From positions 1 to 48,184 of the forward strand of contig NZ_ALWD01000001.1 in the NCBI RefSeq assembly GCF_000582685.1: a stretch of DNA of 48,184 nt. The letters run 5' to 3'. A program made the translations under genes and the position numbers. Under the pieces are notes generated by a model. The model saw only the letters and a list, made by a program, of their open reading frames with translations, was not told the origin of the DNA and ran no database searches. This DNA is from [Scytonema hofmanni] UTEX 2349 (lineage in GTDB: Bacteria; Cyanobacteriota; Cyanobacteriia; Cyanobacteriales; Nostocaceae). The first letter of the stretch is position 1. Every line of letters starts with the position of its first letter. Positions 1 through 9,000 of the stretch are shown piece by piece.

Positions 1-278
1 TGCTCTATTTTCTGTAACGTTGCTGTCTGGTTGGTTATTAATTGGTTCGGAGTCGATAATTGATTCGACAACGCTTGCATCGTCTGTGATAAATTGACTA
101 TCTCCGACTTTATCAATACTTGTTGATTCTCTACCGACTGAACTTTCTCTACCCACTGTGTTAAGGATTGCGGCAATTGGTTCAAGACTTGCAGTAATTC
201 GTTTAATGCTTGCTGCATCTGTAAGTCGTTTTCCTCTTCGCTTATTTGTTGAAATTGGTTGTTGTCCTGATTCGCCAT
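1..278 (-). CDS. Coiled-coil protein gene overlapping the relaxase in another frame (partial)
   Basis: An ATG at 278 opens a frame shifted by one base from the relaxase and stays open to the left edge (92 codons). The product starts MANQDNNQFQQISEEEN and continues with leucine/glutamine heptad-like stretches (LNELLQVLNQLPQSL, IVNLSQTMQALSNQL), so a coiled coil is likely. AGGTG lies about nine bases before the ATG. The composition looks more like a genuine protein than the relaxase frame over the same bases. By analogy, ColE1-type mobB and mobD are nested in mobA, so an accessory mobilization protein is a reasonable guess. If the window is circular, the frame ends after one more residue (His) at a TAG. 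Confidence 0.6.
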   Translation of the reverse strand, partial: MANQDNNQFQQISEEENDLQMQQALNELLQVLNQLPQSLTQWVEKVQSVENQQVLIKSEIVNLSQTMQALSNQLSTPNQLITNQTATLQKIE

Positions 279-1110
279 ATACTACACCTAAATACTTTTG
301 TAAACCGGGGAACGAATATCCCTTACCTATTTGATATCCAGCTATTTTTATCCCATCCATCTCATAAGCAATACCCAATATATTGTTCTGATTATCTAAC
401 TTGGGATGCACAATTATATTATTTTCTTTTAGTCGGCTAACTAGTTGAGTAAAGGTTGGTTTATCAGAACAGGCTTCATCAACTGCGTCTGCGATTAATT
501 CGACTATTGGTGGTTTACCTGATGTATGCTTTAATTGTTTGATAGTTGGTGGTTTTCTAAGCGTAGGACTAACACTTGCAATAATTCCTATTTCTTGCAG
601 CTTTTGGACAACTTTTTCATTACTGCAAGGTGTTGCTTCTAACCCAAATTCTTTTTCTAACTTGCGTGCTGCTACTTCGGCTCTACTATAGTCCCAAGAA
701 TCTGGAACTATGGTAGCATCCATCTTGATGCGACTGGCAATAATATGGATATGCTCGTGTTCTCTATCAGTATGTCTGCCCATTACATACTGACTTTTGT
801 GGAGTCTCTCACCCAAATATTCCATTTCTTCTAGGAAGCGTTTACCGACAGAAGCATATTGCAAATCATCTAAATGTTCGTGATATTCGCCTAAGGCATG
901 TTCGCTACTACGATGGGGGATAGATAATATTATATGAGCGCAAGCATTCTTAAATTCTGGGTTGGAACGTTTGGCAAGCGAAAATTCTCGTGCTAGTTCG
1001 TTGGGTGTAGCACTATTCATATTAGTGCCGATGATTGATGCACCTTCTTTCCCAAGTACATACTTGAGAGTGGGGAGAAAGTTACCGTGTTTAAAGATTT
1101 TGGGAATCAA
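1..1110 (-). CDS. MobP-type relaxase (partial, C-terminus beyond left edge)
   Basis: This is the N-terminal 370 residues of a plasmid mobilization relaxase, the enzyme that nicks oriT and stays bound to the 5' end. The HTDREHEHIHIIASR segment around residues 118-132 carries the histidine triad (HxxxHxH) of the Pfam Relaxase family. An N-terminal segment of the form IPKIFKHGNF...LKYVLGKEGA fits the family start. A stop codon (TAA at 1114-1116) lies two codons upstream and no ATG follows soon, so TTG at 1110 is the best start. mobC ends 34 bases upstream, which suggests an operon. A second open frame overlaps the last ~280 bases. The frame is still open at base 1. Confidence 0.88.
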   Translation of the reverse strand, partial: MIPKIFKHGNFLPTLKYVLGKEGASIIGTNMNSATPNELAREFSLAKRSNPEFKNACAHIILSIPHRSSEHALGEYHEHLDDLQYASVGKRFLEEMEYLGERLHKSQYVMGRHTDREHEHIHIIASRIKMDATIVPDSWDYSRAEVAARKLEKEFGLEATPCSNEKVVQKLQEIGIIASVSPTLRKPPTIKQLKHTSGKPPIVELIADAVDEACSDKPTFTQLVSRLKENNIIVHPKLDNQNNILGIAYEMDGIKIAGYQIGKGYSFPGLQKYLGVVYGESGQQPISTNKRRGKRLTDAASIKRITASLEPIAAILNTVGRESSVGRESTSIDKVGDSQFITDDASVVESIIDSEPINNQPDSNVTENRA

Positions 1111-1144
1111 GATTTATCTGGCTCAACAAAACTATAATTCGATT

Positions 1145-1555
1145 TTATAAAGTTTCAGTTTCATCATCCATATCTCTATCGATATCTAACAACTGCTGCG
1201 TAGTTGTCCACATATCTGAATGCAGTTGTTCGAGTTGTTCAACGAGATTGCCAATATCGTTATTGTCTGATGCTGCTGTAAAATTTTGTTTAAGTTGGCT
1301 GGCAATCAATTTTAGTTGTGCTAATTGGTTGTAAAATTGCCACTGTTCTTTTAATAATGGAGTGGTTATTTTTCGTCTTAATCCTGCACGACGTAAATAT
1401 TCAGATATCGACAGTTTGCTGTTTGTAGCATATTGCTTGATTTTTTCGCTTTCAAGTTGCGAAAAGCTCACTGGATGACGAATGGTTCTTCTACTTGTAG
1501 TTTCGTCGGTTGTAGATAAAGCCTTATTCTTTTTCTTCTGACTAGGAGTTTGCAT
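1145..1555 (-). CDS. mobC: MobC-like plasmid mobilization relaxosome protein
   Basis: A 136-residue protein with a basic N-terminus (MQTPSQKKKNK) followed by a ribbon-helix-helix-like segment, RHPVSFSQLESEKIKQYA, then SISEYLRRAGLRR. This is the pattern of MobC accessory proteins that bind oriT and help the relaxase nick. The C-terminal half is predicted helical and acidic. The gene sits directly upstream of the relaxase with a 34-base gap, the usual mobC-relaxase order. oriT is normally close to mobC, so the intergenic stretch upstream (1556-2518) is the place to look for it. Family assignment is by motif and context. Confidence 0.78.
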   Translation of the reverse strand: MQTPSQKKKNKALSTTDETTSRRTIRHPVSFSQLESEKIKQYATNSKLSISEYLRRAGLRRKITTPLLKEQWQFYNQLAQLKLIASQLKQNFTAASDNNDIGNLVEQLEQLHSDMWTTTQQLLDIDRDMDDETETL

Positions 1556-2157
1556 AGCAAGTTGTGGTTACAACCAACCACCGTAGCTAGCTAATAATAG
1601 TAACGTCCTTAGTAAAATTGCGGAATTATGGATGCAGCAAACATTCCTTGCATCTGTGGGTCAGACAGCCACCAACAACAGACTATCCAGAAGTCTTGCT
1701 AAACGTGGGTGATGCACTCAACGAATGGGTGGTACTGTGCAACTGCGCCATTTTCTGCTGACACTTATGGGTGCTACGTCGAGTGCGATCGCACTCTTTG
1801 CGGGCGCCATCGCGCCATCGCGTGGTACTGGTACTGTACCGCCCAACATGCTCTCCACGCTTCTGCTGGTATATTTTCTTGTAGTGGTGTCGCTCCCCCA
1901 TCAACTTAAGTATGAGTGGGGTGAAAAACTCAGCCTTGGGAGCAATGCGATCGCTCTGCCGTGCGGGGCATCGTCCGTCACGCTGCACATGAGTCAACAA
2001 GGGAGCGAAGTACGATGTTCCTTCATGGACTTTGTGCGATCGCTCCCACAAAGAATGAAGTAATATTCCCCATTAATTGGGGCTTTTTAGTATACACCAA
2101 ACATTCCTTGCATCCCAAAGAGAGTACCACCATTCGTGACAGCGGCAGTTGTATAAT

Positions 2158-2172
2158 GTTAACGCTGTTAAC
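2158..2172. promoter_or_regulatory. Paired GTTAAC site 1
   Basis: GTTAAC-GCT-GTTAAC, two copies of a self-complementary hexamer separated by three bases. Related sites lie at 2260-2274, 2382-2396 and 2543-2557. The next gene on the minus strand encodes an RHH protein, a class that typically binds short tandem or inverted sites, so these may be its operators or a partition site. Confidence 0.45.
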
Positions 2173-2259
2173 GCAGAAAAACGCCTCACAACTGGTTGGG
2201 CTACCTTGCACTAATGGGTAAACTGTACCACCATTCATGACAGGCGTTATTGCACAGGG

Positions 2260-2274
2260 GTTAACGCCGCTAAC
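2260..2274. promoter_or_regulatory. Paired GTTAAC site 2
   Basis: GTTAAC-GCC-GCTAAC, one mismatch from the perfect form. It lies 102 bases after site 1 inside the second copy of the ~101-base direct repeat. Confidence 0.4.
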
Positions 2275-2381
2275 ACAGAAAAACGCCGATTAACTGGTTG
2301 GGCTATCTTCCACTGGTGGGTAAACTGTACCACTCCAAATCGATTCGACTGTGGGTTTTATCAAAGTATGCCAGGAGTAGC

Positions 2382-2396
2382 GTTAACAACGTTAAC
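2382..2396. promoter_or_regulatory. Paired GTTAAC site 3
   Basis: GTTAAC-AAC-GTTAAC, a perfect pair. It lies downstream of the ~101-base repeats. A fourth, imperfect copy (GTTAGC-ACC-GTTAAC, 2543-2557) lies in the 3' end of the RHH gene. Confidence 0.45.
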
Positions 2397-2518
2397 ATCT
2401 TTAAGTAAGTTTATTTTTGCGCTCTGGTAATAGTGCGGGTGTGAGTTTCCACTTGATCTTATTGTGGGTTTTGTCGAAGTAAGCACAGTGATGGAATTAC
2501 GCACCTTGCTGTTGGATT

Positions 2519-3175
2519 TTACTCTAACGTATTCCTGAAGCCGTTAGCACCGTTAACATTGCTTGAAGAGTCATTTATATCGCTTACTAGAGTCGGTTCT
2601 TTACCGTTACTGTGAATATCGCCATTAAGCTCTCGAATAGTTGTATTAACATTGTTCTCCAGAGGCAGCCACCGAGAGCGTCTTTTATTAGAGTCTTTTT
2701 TGTACCAGCCGGTTTTCTCTTTTACGACTTCATGAAATGGTATACCTTTTTCTTTCGCTTCCTTATCGAGTGCGTGGTACGAAAGCTGGTATTTTTCTAG
2801 TAATTCGGTTTGGGTGATTCCTCCATACCGTTCACCATCAGAAATTGTCTCCCTCAATTTTTCAACTATTTTTATTTCGGGTTTGATATCACCAAGCGCT
2901 TGTAATATTGCTTGCAGAATATCTTCTAACTTGTCGAGACGTTGGTTTAATAGTGCAATATCAAAAGTCTGATTATTTTGTGCTAATTTATTTTCGATTG
3001 TGGTAATTCGGTCAACAATAGTCACCTGGCTTTTATTGAGATAATCTCCGATAGCCTCGTTAATAACATCACTTTTTGTTTTCCCACTCGATGAGACATA
3101 TGCATCTAGTTCTGCCAACCATGCAGACGGTATTCTTGCACCAATATTTGACTTTGGTGATGCGGAATTGCTCAT
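2519..3175 (-). CDS. Ribbon-helix-helix DNA-binding plasmid protein
   Basis: A 218-residue protein. Residues ~9-48 (IGARIPSAWLAELDAYVSSS, then KTKSDVINEAIGDYL) read as a CopG/Arc-type ribbon-helix-helix: a short beta strand, a helix, a turn with Gly, and a second helix. The middle (about 55-105) is a predicted coiled coil. The C-terminal part (ITQTELLEKYQLSYHALDKE, then WYKKDS...RWLPL) resembles a small helix-turn-helix followed by a W/R-rich tail. The same three-part design recurs in the protein at 17827-18435, so the two appear to be paralogues. Likely roles are plasmid partition or copy/transfer regulation. Paired GTTAAC sites lie downstream and one lies inside the gene. Confidence 0.65.
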   Translation of the reverse strand: MSNSASPKSNIGARIPSAWLAELDAYVSSSGKTKSDVINEAIGDYLNKSQVTIVDRITTIENKLAQNNQTFDIALLNQRLDKLEDILQAILQALGDIKPEIKIVEKLRETISDGERYGGITQTELLEKYQLSYHALDKEAKEKGIPFHEVVKEKTGWYKKDSNKRRSRWLPLENNVNTTIRELNGDIHSNGKEPTLVSDINDSSSNVNGANGFRNTLE

Positions 3176-3289
3176 TGCTCGTTCAATAACTAGTTTTGAT
3201 TAATTAGTACTCTGTATGATTTTAGACCGGAGCAATCTCACAGATAATTACTCGTCAATTACAAAAGCGATAAACCTGCAATAAACGCA

Positions 3290-4060
3290 CTAATTAATAT
3301 CGGTTTTATCCAGCAATGACTGTTGGTTTGCTTGCGATTGTTGTACCTCCAGCACGTTTGAGTTACCGTTTTGCATGGGTTGATTGCTACTACCGTTTGC
3401 TTGGAGTTGAGAATTATTGTGGGAAGTTTTAGCAGACTTCTGAGATTTATCACCCGATGTTGAAGTAGAAAGAGTGGTATTCGTATCCTTTGAAGTGCGG
3501 GATTTATTTTTTGTAACAGCGCTAGCTGTACTGTTATTATTTATTGATGGTGGGTTGGATTGATTTGTTGGTGTCGGTGATTGGGGTGTTGCACTCTCAG
3601 AAGCTTGGTTTGCTGCTGGTGCGGGTGGTTGAATAGTTTCAGTTTCGGTTGCTTCATTCGTGAAGAGTGCTTGTGTGCTGTCAGATTTATTTGAGTTATA
3701 ATTGGCAGTTGCTTGGTTATTTTTCGCTTGCTTATTGTTACTTGGTTTGCGATTAATATCTGACTTTGATTGAGTTGATGCGGGATTATTAGTTGCCGTA
3801 CTGGAGTTTTTTGCTCGTGCTTTCAAGAGATAAGATTTAATTGTTGTGGGTTGCACGTTAACCCCTTCTGATTTGAGAATTGCTGCAACTTCTTGTAGCG
3901 TATAACCCACTGCCAGCATTTTATCGATTTGGGTGGAGAGCGCTTGGATAAATTGCTGTAGAGTTAAGTTCTTCGGTTGCTTTGCTTTGGCTTCAAGGAT
4001 GGCGCTAACTTTTTTGAGTTTGTTTTTGGAATCGGATATTAATTGTGCGCTGCGTGCCAT
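3290..4060 (-). CDS. Putative mobilization/DNA-binding protein with low-complexity tail
   Basis: I chose the ATG at 4060 (MARSAQLISDSKNKLKK). An upstream in-frame ATG at 4108 would add 16 residues, but that stretch is AT-rich and promoter-like. The first ~100 residues contain LTLQQFIQALSTQIDKML, then GYTLQEVAAILKSEGV and TTIKSYLLKARAK. This helix-turn-helix-like pattern is common in small plasmid mobilization and regulatory proteins. The rest, over 150 residues, is Asn/Ser/Thr/Gln-rich and probably disordered. The function is not recognised with certainty. Its position in the mobilization half of the replicon suggests a DNA-binding accessory role. Confidence 0.55.
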   Translation of the reverse strand: MARSAQLISDSKNKLKKVSAILEAKAKQPKNLTLQQFIQALSTQIDKMLAVGYTLQEVAAILKSEGVNVQPTTIKSYLLKARAKNSSTATNNPASTQSKSDINRKPSNNKQAKNNQATANYNSNKSDSTQALFTNEATETETIQPPAPAANQASESATPQSPTPTNQSNPPSINNNSTASAVTKNKSRTSKDTNTTLSTSTSGDKSQKSAKTSHNNSQLQANGSSNQPMQNGNSNVLEVQQSQANQQSLLDKTDIN

Positions 4061-4228
4061 AGTTATATAAATAGTTAAAATATTCTCTATACTATTCAAA
4101 TCGCTCATCGACTGCCTAACGTGGAATTACTAAATTTGAGGAAAAAGCAGTCTCGTATTGTGTGGGTGAAGATAACTATAAGTATCAGGCTTTTCAAGAT
4201 TTTAATGGGCGACACCTGACCAAGAGTT

Positions 4229-4305
4229 ATGGGGACAGCCTTGTTTAATAGATCCTCGACACCCCACGACATTTTCGGATGAAGGCTGTCCCCATTTGTC
4301 GTGGG
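4229..4305. repeat. Interlocked inverted repeat
   Basis: ATGGGGACAGCCTT (4229-4242) pairs perfectly with AAGGCTGTCCCCAT (4282-4295). Inside the loop, CCCACGAC (4263-4270) pairs with GTCGTGGG (4298-4305), which lies outside the first stem. The two helices therefore interlock, as in a pseudoknot. Possible roles are a replication or transfer origin, an RNA element, or a small MITE-like insertion. Confidence 0.5.
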
Positions 4306-4361
4306 TTGTTGCAAGGGCTTACTGTTAGTCTCAGTTAGGGTGATTATATGTATATCTACTT

Positions 4362-4454
4362 ATGTTTATGGCGATGAAAGGGATAGACGCGCTTGAGAAA
4401 TGTAGGGATTGCGACGAATACGATGGGTGCAAACGCAAAGTGGCAATTTGGTAG
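4362..4454 (+). CDS. Small cysteine-containing protein, 30 aa
   Basis: A short open frame with product MFMAMKGIDALEK followed by CRDCDEYDGCKRKVAIW. The CxxC-x6-C spacing and charged composition look protein-like, for example a tiny metal-binding knuckle. In-frame ATGs at 4368 and 4374 are alternative starts. No strong Shine-Dalgarno sequence is visible. It stands alone between the mobilization block and the nuclease gene. I do not recognise the family. Confidence 0.35.
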   Translation: MFMAMKGIDALEKCRDCDEYDGCKRKVAIW

Positions 4455-4816
4455 CTATACACTTTATATAATAAGTTGTTAGTTACGTTTTTATTGGTAG
4501 CTATATTTGGGATTGAGCGTGCGTGCAGAAGATATTTATCGGTTCGGAATGGGTTCGGAATGGGAGATTATTGTCCGAGTGCTGCGTTGCATTCGCTCTC
4601 TTTGAATATTTGCTGTGGTTAAGATTCGGTTATTTTTGGGGATATCTTTGTTATCTCAACGGGAGCGGTTAAGTTTGTCTAACCGCTTGCCCTTGCGTTA
4701 TAGCATTGTCAAAAGATATGAATGTGGCTGCAAGGTAAGTTGAAAACCACTCGTTGCTTTCATATTAATCTCAGCTTGAGCGATTATTATTAAATGCGGG
4801 ATTTGGTACGGACATA

Positions 4817-4875
4817 CACAATATTCGATTAATTTCAAGGCGGTTAACTTGAAATAGGTAGTTTGAAATATTGTG
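4817..4875. promoter_or_regulatory. Nested dyad upstream of nuclease gene
   Basis: The outer arms CACAATATT (4817-4825) and AATATTGTG (4867-4875) enclose inner arms ATTTCAAG (4832-4839) and CTTGAAAT (4848-4855). All arms are perfect. The element ends 55 bases before the ATG of the next gene, so it could be an operator or cruciform site controlling it. Confidence 0.4.
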
Positions 4876-4930
4876 CTTGCAAGATGTCGTATATTGAGAT
4901 GCAGCTGAAGAAGATAATGAGAGTGCTCGC

Positions 4931-5866
4931 ATGACTAATCCTCCAACTGAGTATGATTCACCCTGGAAGGATATTTTACAGCGTTATTTTGAGGAATTTG
5001 TATTATTTTTCTTTCCTCAAGCGCATGAGGAAATTGATTGGGGTCGAGGGTTTGAATTTCTCGATACTGAATTACAATCTGTGGTACGTGACGCTGAACT
5101 TGGCAAACGACTTGTCGATAAGTTAGTCAAGATTTATCGCACTTCCGGGGAAGAAGCGTGGGTGCTTTTGCATGTCGAGGTGCAATCTCAAGAGGAATCT
5201 GACTTCCCAAAGAGGATGTATAGCTACAATTATCGGATATTTGACCGCTATGATCGCTATTGTGCTTCTTTGGCTGTGTTGGGTGACGAACGTGTGAACT
5301 GGCGACCGTCACAATTTGGTTACGAGTTATTTGGGTGTACAGTGGATTTTAGATTTCCTGTAGTGAAGCTGGTAGACTACGAGCAAAGGTTATCTGAACT
5401 TTCAGCCAGCCGTAACCCGTTTGCTACCGTAGTTTTGGCGCATTTGGCAGCACTACAAACTCGTGACAATCGTGTTGAGCGTAAAGCACAAAAGCTAGCT
5501 TTGGTAAGAAGGTTATACGAGCAGGGATTTGAACGAGAGGATGTTCTCAACTTGTTGGCTTTCGTAGACTGGATGCTAACGCTACCATTTTATTTAGAGC
5601 GAGAGTTTCGTGTCGAAGTAGGACAATTAGAAGCGGAGCAGCGTATGAAATATGTTACTTCTTTTGAGCGTAATGCCCGCAGAGAAGGACTGTTAGAGGG
5701 AATTGAGTTAGGTTTAAAACTGAAATTTGGTAACGAGGGGTTGAGTTTGTTGCCAGATATCTCTCAACTGGAGAGTATCGAACAATTAAGGGCAATTCTT
5801 ACAGCGCTAGAAACAGTCAGCAACTTACAAGAGTTGCGCTCAATTTATCAGCCAGCAACCGAGTAA
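4931..5866 (+). CDS. Rpn/PD-(D/E)XK-type nuclease family protein
   Basis: A 311-residue protein of the large cyanobacterial family related to the recombination-promoting nucleases (Rpn, formerly 'transposase_31'). The N-terminal motif WKDILQRYFEEFVLFFFP and the core EEAWVLLHVEVQSQ (about residues 74-87) are characteristic. The E-x-Q there stands in the place of the D/E-x-K nuclease motif. The segment YSYNYRIFDRYDR that follows is also typical. The C-terminus (GLKLKFGNEGLSLLPDI...) resembles the short DUF4351-like tail. It is monocistronic, preceded by a nested dyad. These genes multiply in cyanobacterial genomes and are often found on mobile DNA. Whether it is catalytically active cannot be judged here. 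Confidence 0.75.
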   Translation: MTNPPTEYDSPWKDILQRYFEEFVLFFFPQAHEEIDWGRGFEFLDTELQSVVRDAELGKRLVDKLVKIYRTSGEEAWVLLHVEVQSQEESDFPKRMYSYNYRIFDRYDRYCASLAVLGDERVNWRPSQFGYELFGCTVDFRFPVVKLVDYEQRLSELSASRNPFATVVLAHLAALQTRDNRVERKAQKLALVRRLYEQGFEREDVLNLLAFVDWMLTLPFYLEREFRVEVGQLEAEQRMKYVTSFERNARREGLLEGIELGLKLKFGNEGLSLLPDISQLESIEQLRAILTALETVSNLQELRSIYQPATE

Positions 5867-6048
5867 TCGGTTACTTCATGAAGAGCGATCGCGAAGAACG
5901 AAAAGATCGCACTTTCGCTCATAAAGAATAAGCACTCTTACTGGGTGGTGCATTCGCTTTACACCGGATGGGCATCAAAAAACGCTTTAATGTGTGATGA
6001 TTGCTGGAAATGAATTTTTCGTAGAAATTCCCTCTTAAGAGGAAAAAA

Positions 6049-9000
6049 TTAATCTGCAACCAATTCATTTAAATCCCAGCACCACTGTTGCCAGCTACCA
6101 TCTAGGCATTGCAAGTAAGCCGTTGCCGTTCCCAGTACTTTTACAATCCATTTACCAGTTTTTTGGGTCCACCTCACCACAGCCCCTTCTTGAAGTTGTT
6201 TAGCCCAGGTTTTCTCTTTTGGCTGGGGAGAATAAATTTCATTGGTGTCCAGCACTTCCGGGGTGGTGTCCAGCACTCCTGAGTTGGTGTCCAGCACTTC
6301 TGAGTTGGTGTCCAGCACTTCTGAGTTGGTGTCCAGCACTCCTGAGTTGGTGTCCAGCACTTTTTGTATTGTTATATTATTAGAATCTGCTGGACACGGT
6401 ATCATAGTGATACATTTTTCCGACCAAATAAGGGGATTAGCCGTTTCCTGAGATTTCAGGAATTCGTCAAGCCATTTTTCTTTCCATTTCGGAAATATTT
6501 GAACGCGCTCATCATTAAGTAATGTTTCATCCAAAGTGTAAGTTCGTAAACGTTTTTCGCCTCGCTTACCATTTCTTTGTTCACTCGTATATTTCAATGC
6601 AACCAATTCTAGAAGGCGATTGAGCATCCCAATGGGATCTACCACCGTCTCATCATTATGAGTGGGAACGTGGTTATTTAAGTTGATGCCGAATATCTTG
6701 TGAATATCTCTTCTGAAACCCAAAACCCATTCCAGGTAACTTAATAATTCTGGACTATCCTTGGTGACTACGATACCTGGTTTTATCCATTCCTCAATTT
6801 TGAGCGCCTTAAAACTATCAACTTGTAATGTGATATTTTTTAGATCCGGGAGATAAATTTGTTCACCACACTCAATTTGGTGGGAGACTTGCTTGCGGTC
6901 GTAAAGTTTTGAGAATTCTGGGTTGTGGGTGCGGAAGAAGTCTAGCTGAATGCGGGTGTGATATTTTTTCTCCTCCGTTTTTTTCACCAACTCTGGTGTT
7001 ATCGGTACAGCACTCGCATACATCTGCTCCAAGGTGTATTTTTGTTCTTGACATTTTTCCTTTTGTGTTTTTACAATTTTGCTTGCCAGCTCCTCGTATT
7101 CCTCTTCAGTTGGTAACGGCACTTTACTTACATTTTTGTATTTTGTTTCTTTACGGTCAAGAGAAGTACTTTTGAGTTCTTGCCGAATTAGTGCATCTTT
7201 ATTTTGTTCAAGTTTAAGAATATCGACGATCTTTTGTCTTTCTTTATCAAGTTCTGACATTCGCCAATAATCTTCATCCGAACACTCCCGATTATTCAGC
7301 GCCTGTAGCTCACTACATATTTCATCTAGTTTCCGGTTTAACTCATTATCACTCTTTACCTCAACTGTGCAGCCCTCTTCCTTTAGCCCCTCAAACATGC
7401 ACTCTCCGTAATGCCATATAGAAGCATTAATTTCTGCTGCATTTTTAGCCCAAGTTTTAATGTGTGCCGGTTCAAAATGTCCCTTTAAAAAGTCATCAAC
7501 GTTCTGTGATGGTGGAGTTAGTTCAGCCCGGATGAAATTGTATTTAGCATTATTTATCAACAGTGACACAATAATTTTGTAGTTGGTGGAACGGATGGAT
7601 TTATTCACAAAACCTACCCCAAGTTTTGCACACCAAACATGCCTTTCAACTGGTTCTCTGACTCGCGCTAATGCCTGCCGTGCCTCCCAATCAGGAATTA
7701 CACCAATAAAAATTCCAAATACTTTATCAAAGTGTCCTTTAACGTCAATTGAAACCCCACTACCAATTGAGGGGCTACAAATTACCACATCCCAATTGGT
7801 AATTTCTTCATTAATCTTGTCAACAAATCCTACTGCTTGATGCCCTAATGTGCTAGTGGTATTGGCATCCACGCACAATATTCTTAAAGTAGGAAATCGT
7901 TTTTGGAGCTTTTGAGTTAAGCCTGTGGTGCTAAATGTACCATCTCTAGAATCAGCGCAAATATAAAGTTTTTCCCCATCCGCAAGAGATTCTTCGAGTT
8001 GACGTACTATCCTGCTGGGATTACGGTAATCATAGAAAACAACTTTGGTCTTAGTTTCTGGTTTGTATTTATTTTCACAAATCCAAGGGGAGGGCTTGAT
8101 TTCACCTTCAATTAATTCAAGTAAATAATCAATAGAGCGGTCAGATAAGTCAGCATCCAGCCCGATTATCAAACCACCAGTGCTGAGTATTGTATTTATG
8201 AATTGCTTTAATTTTTTGAGAATTTCAGTTCGGCGTTGGCGACAAGTAGTGCTATTTAAAACATGCCAAATTACTTGCTCAATTTCATCGAGAATGAGAA
8301 TGGCGTTACGGTAATTCTCTGGATTTAATTTCCAGAGCGAATCGATGCACAACCCGACAAATCTCCTACCAAGAACTGGGTCTTTATCGCTGATCCACGT
8401 AAGTCCTAGTCGGTCGCAAAGGTGTCTTCCTAGCTGAATGCGATGAGTCAATGAAATAATTGGTCTGCCGATTCCAATCGCTTCGGTGACTAATTTATCT
8501 AGGCTTTCCGTTTTACCTGTCCCTTTAGGCGATTTAACAAATGCTAGTCCGCTTTCAGTTCGTGGTAATTCACCCAAGTAGCGTTGATTTAAAACTAAAT
8601 CTGGCTTATAGGTAAGACCGGAAACTCGATTTGTAATTCGGTAAAGTCTTAAGGTTTTAGCTTTTTGGTAAAGTTTTTCAAACGCCTCCTGACCGTGGGC
8701 AACAATCCAATCATCACAACCTTTTTCTTCACCATTAAGTTGGATAACTCTAACTGTGCTGTGGGTATCGGAGAACAGTTTCCCTAATCGACAAGTCGCA
8801 ATAACAACGTTACGCTTTGTCGTCGGCTTTGGATCATTGTCAAAGCAAATGTAAATGTCCCTACCGTCGAATGGCTTGAAACCGGGAATTGGGTTTAAAG
8901 TGGTGGCGAATGGCTTTAAATCTGGAATTAAGTGATAATTATTTTGTTCGCCTGACTCTTGTGTTTTACGATATCCGGAGTTAATTCCAGGTAGTCCTAC

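Larger units (their letters stand above)
1556..2518. repeat. Repeat-rich intergenic region, candidate oriT/oriV or centromere
   Basis: About 960 bases without a convincing gene between mobC and an RHH-protein gene. A 16-base sequence, AAACATTCCTTGCATC, occurs at 1639 and again at 2099. A ~101-base unit beginning GTACCACCATTC repeats from 2124 and 2225, with a partial third start at 2327. An inverted relative of that unit start lies near 1720-1735. A short dyad (TGGTTACAACCA) lies near 1565. The GTTAAC-pair sites are listed separately. Some GC-rich frames are open here but follow the repeats and have no protein-like composition. A cis-acting role is inferred from the position next to mobC. Confidence 0.5.
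4061..4930. other. Intergenic stretch with several dyads and one small ORF
   Basis: About 870 bases holding a nested inverted repeat (4229-4305), a small cysteine-containing ORF (4362-4454), a tandem GGTTCGGAATG pair near 4540-4562, a hairpin AGCGGTTA/TAACCGCT near 4663-4686, and a nested dyad (4817-4875) just before the nuclease gene. A 69-codon minus-strand frame at 4105-4314 has no protein-like features and was not accepted. Confidence 0.5.

Noticed and set aside
1683..2063. Opposing frames of 110-120 codons in the repeat region
   Set aside because: They follow GC-rich repeats and HIP1 sites, have no ribosome site and no protein-like composition.
4105..4314. 69-codon minus-strand frame
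   Set aside because: It covers the interlocked inverted repeat and shows no conserved or protein-like pattern.
6245..6370. 21-bp repeats considered as a CRISPR array
   Set aside because: Units are contiguous without spacers and are in frame within the replication gene.
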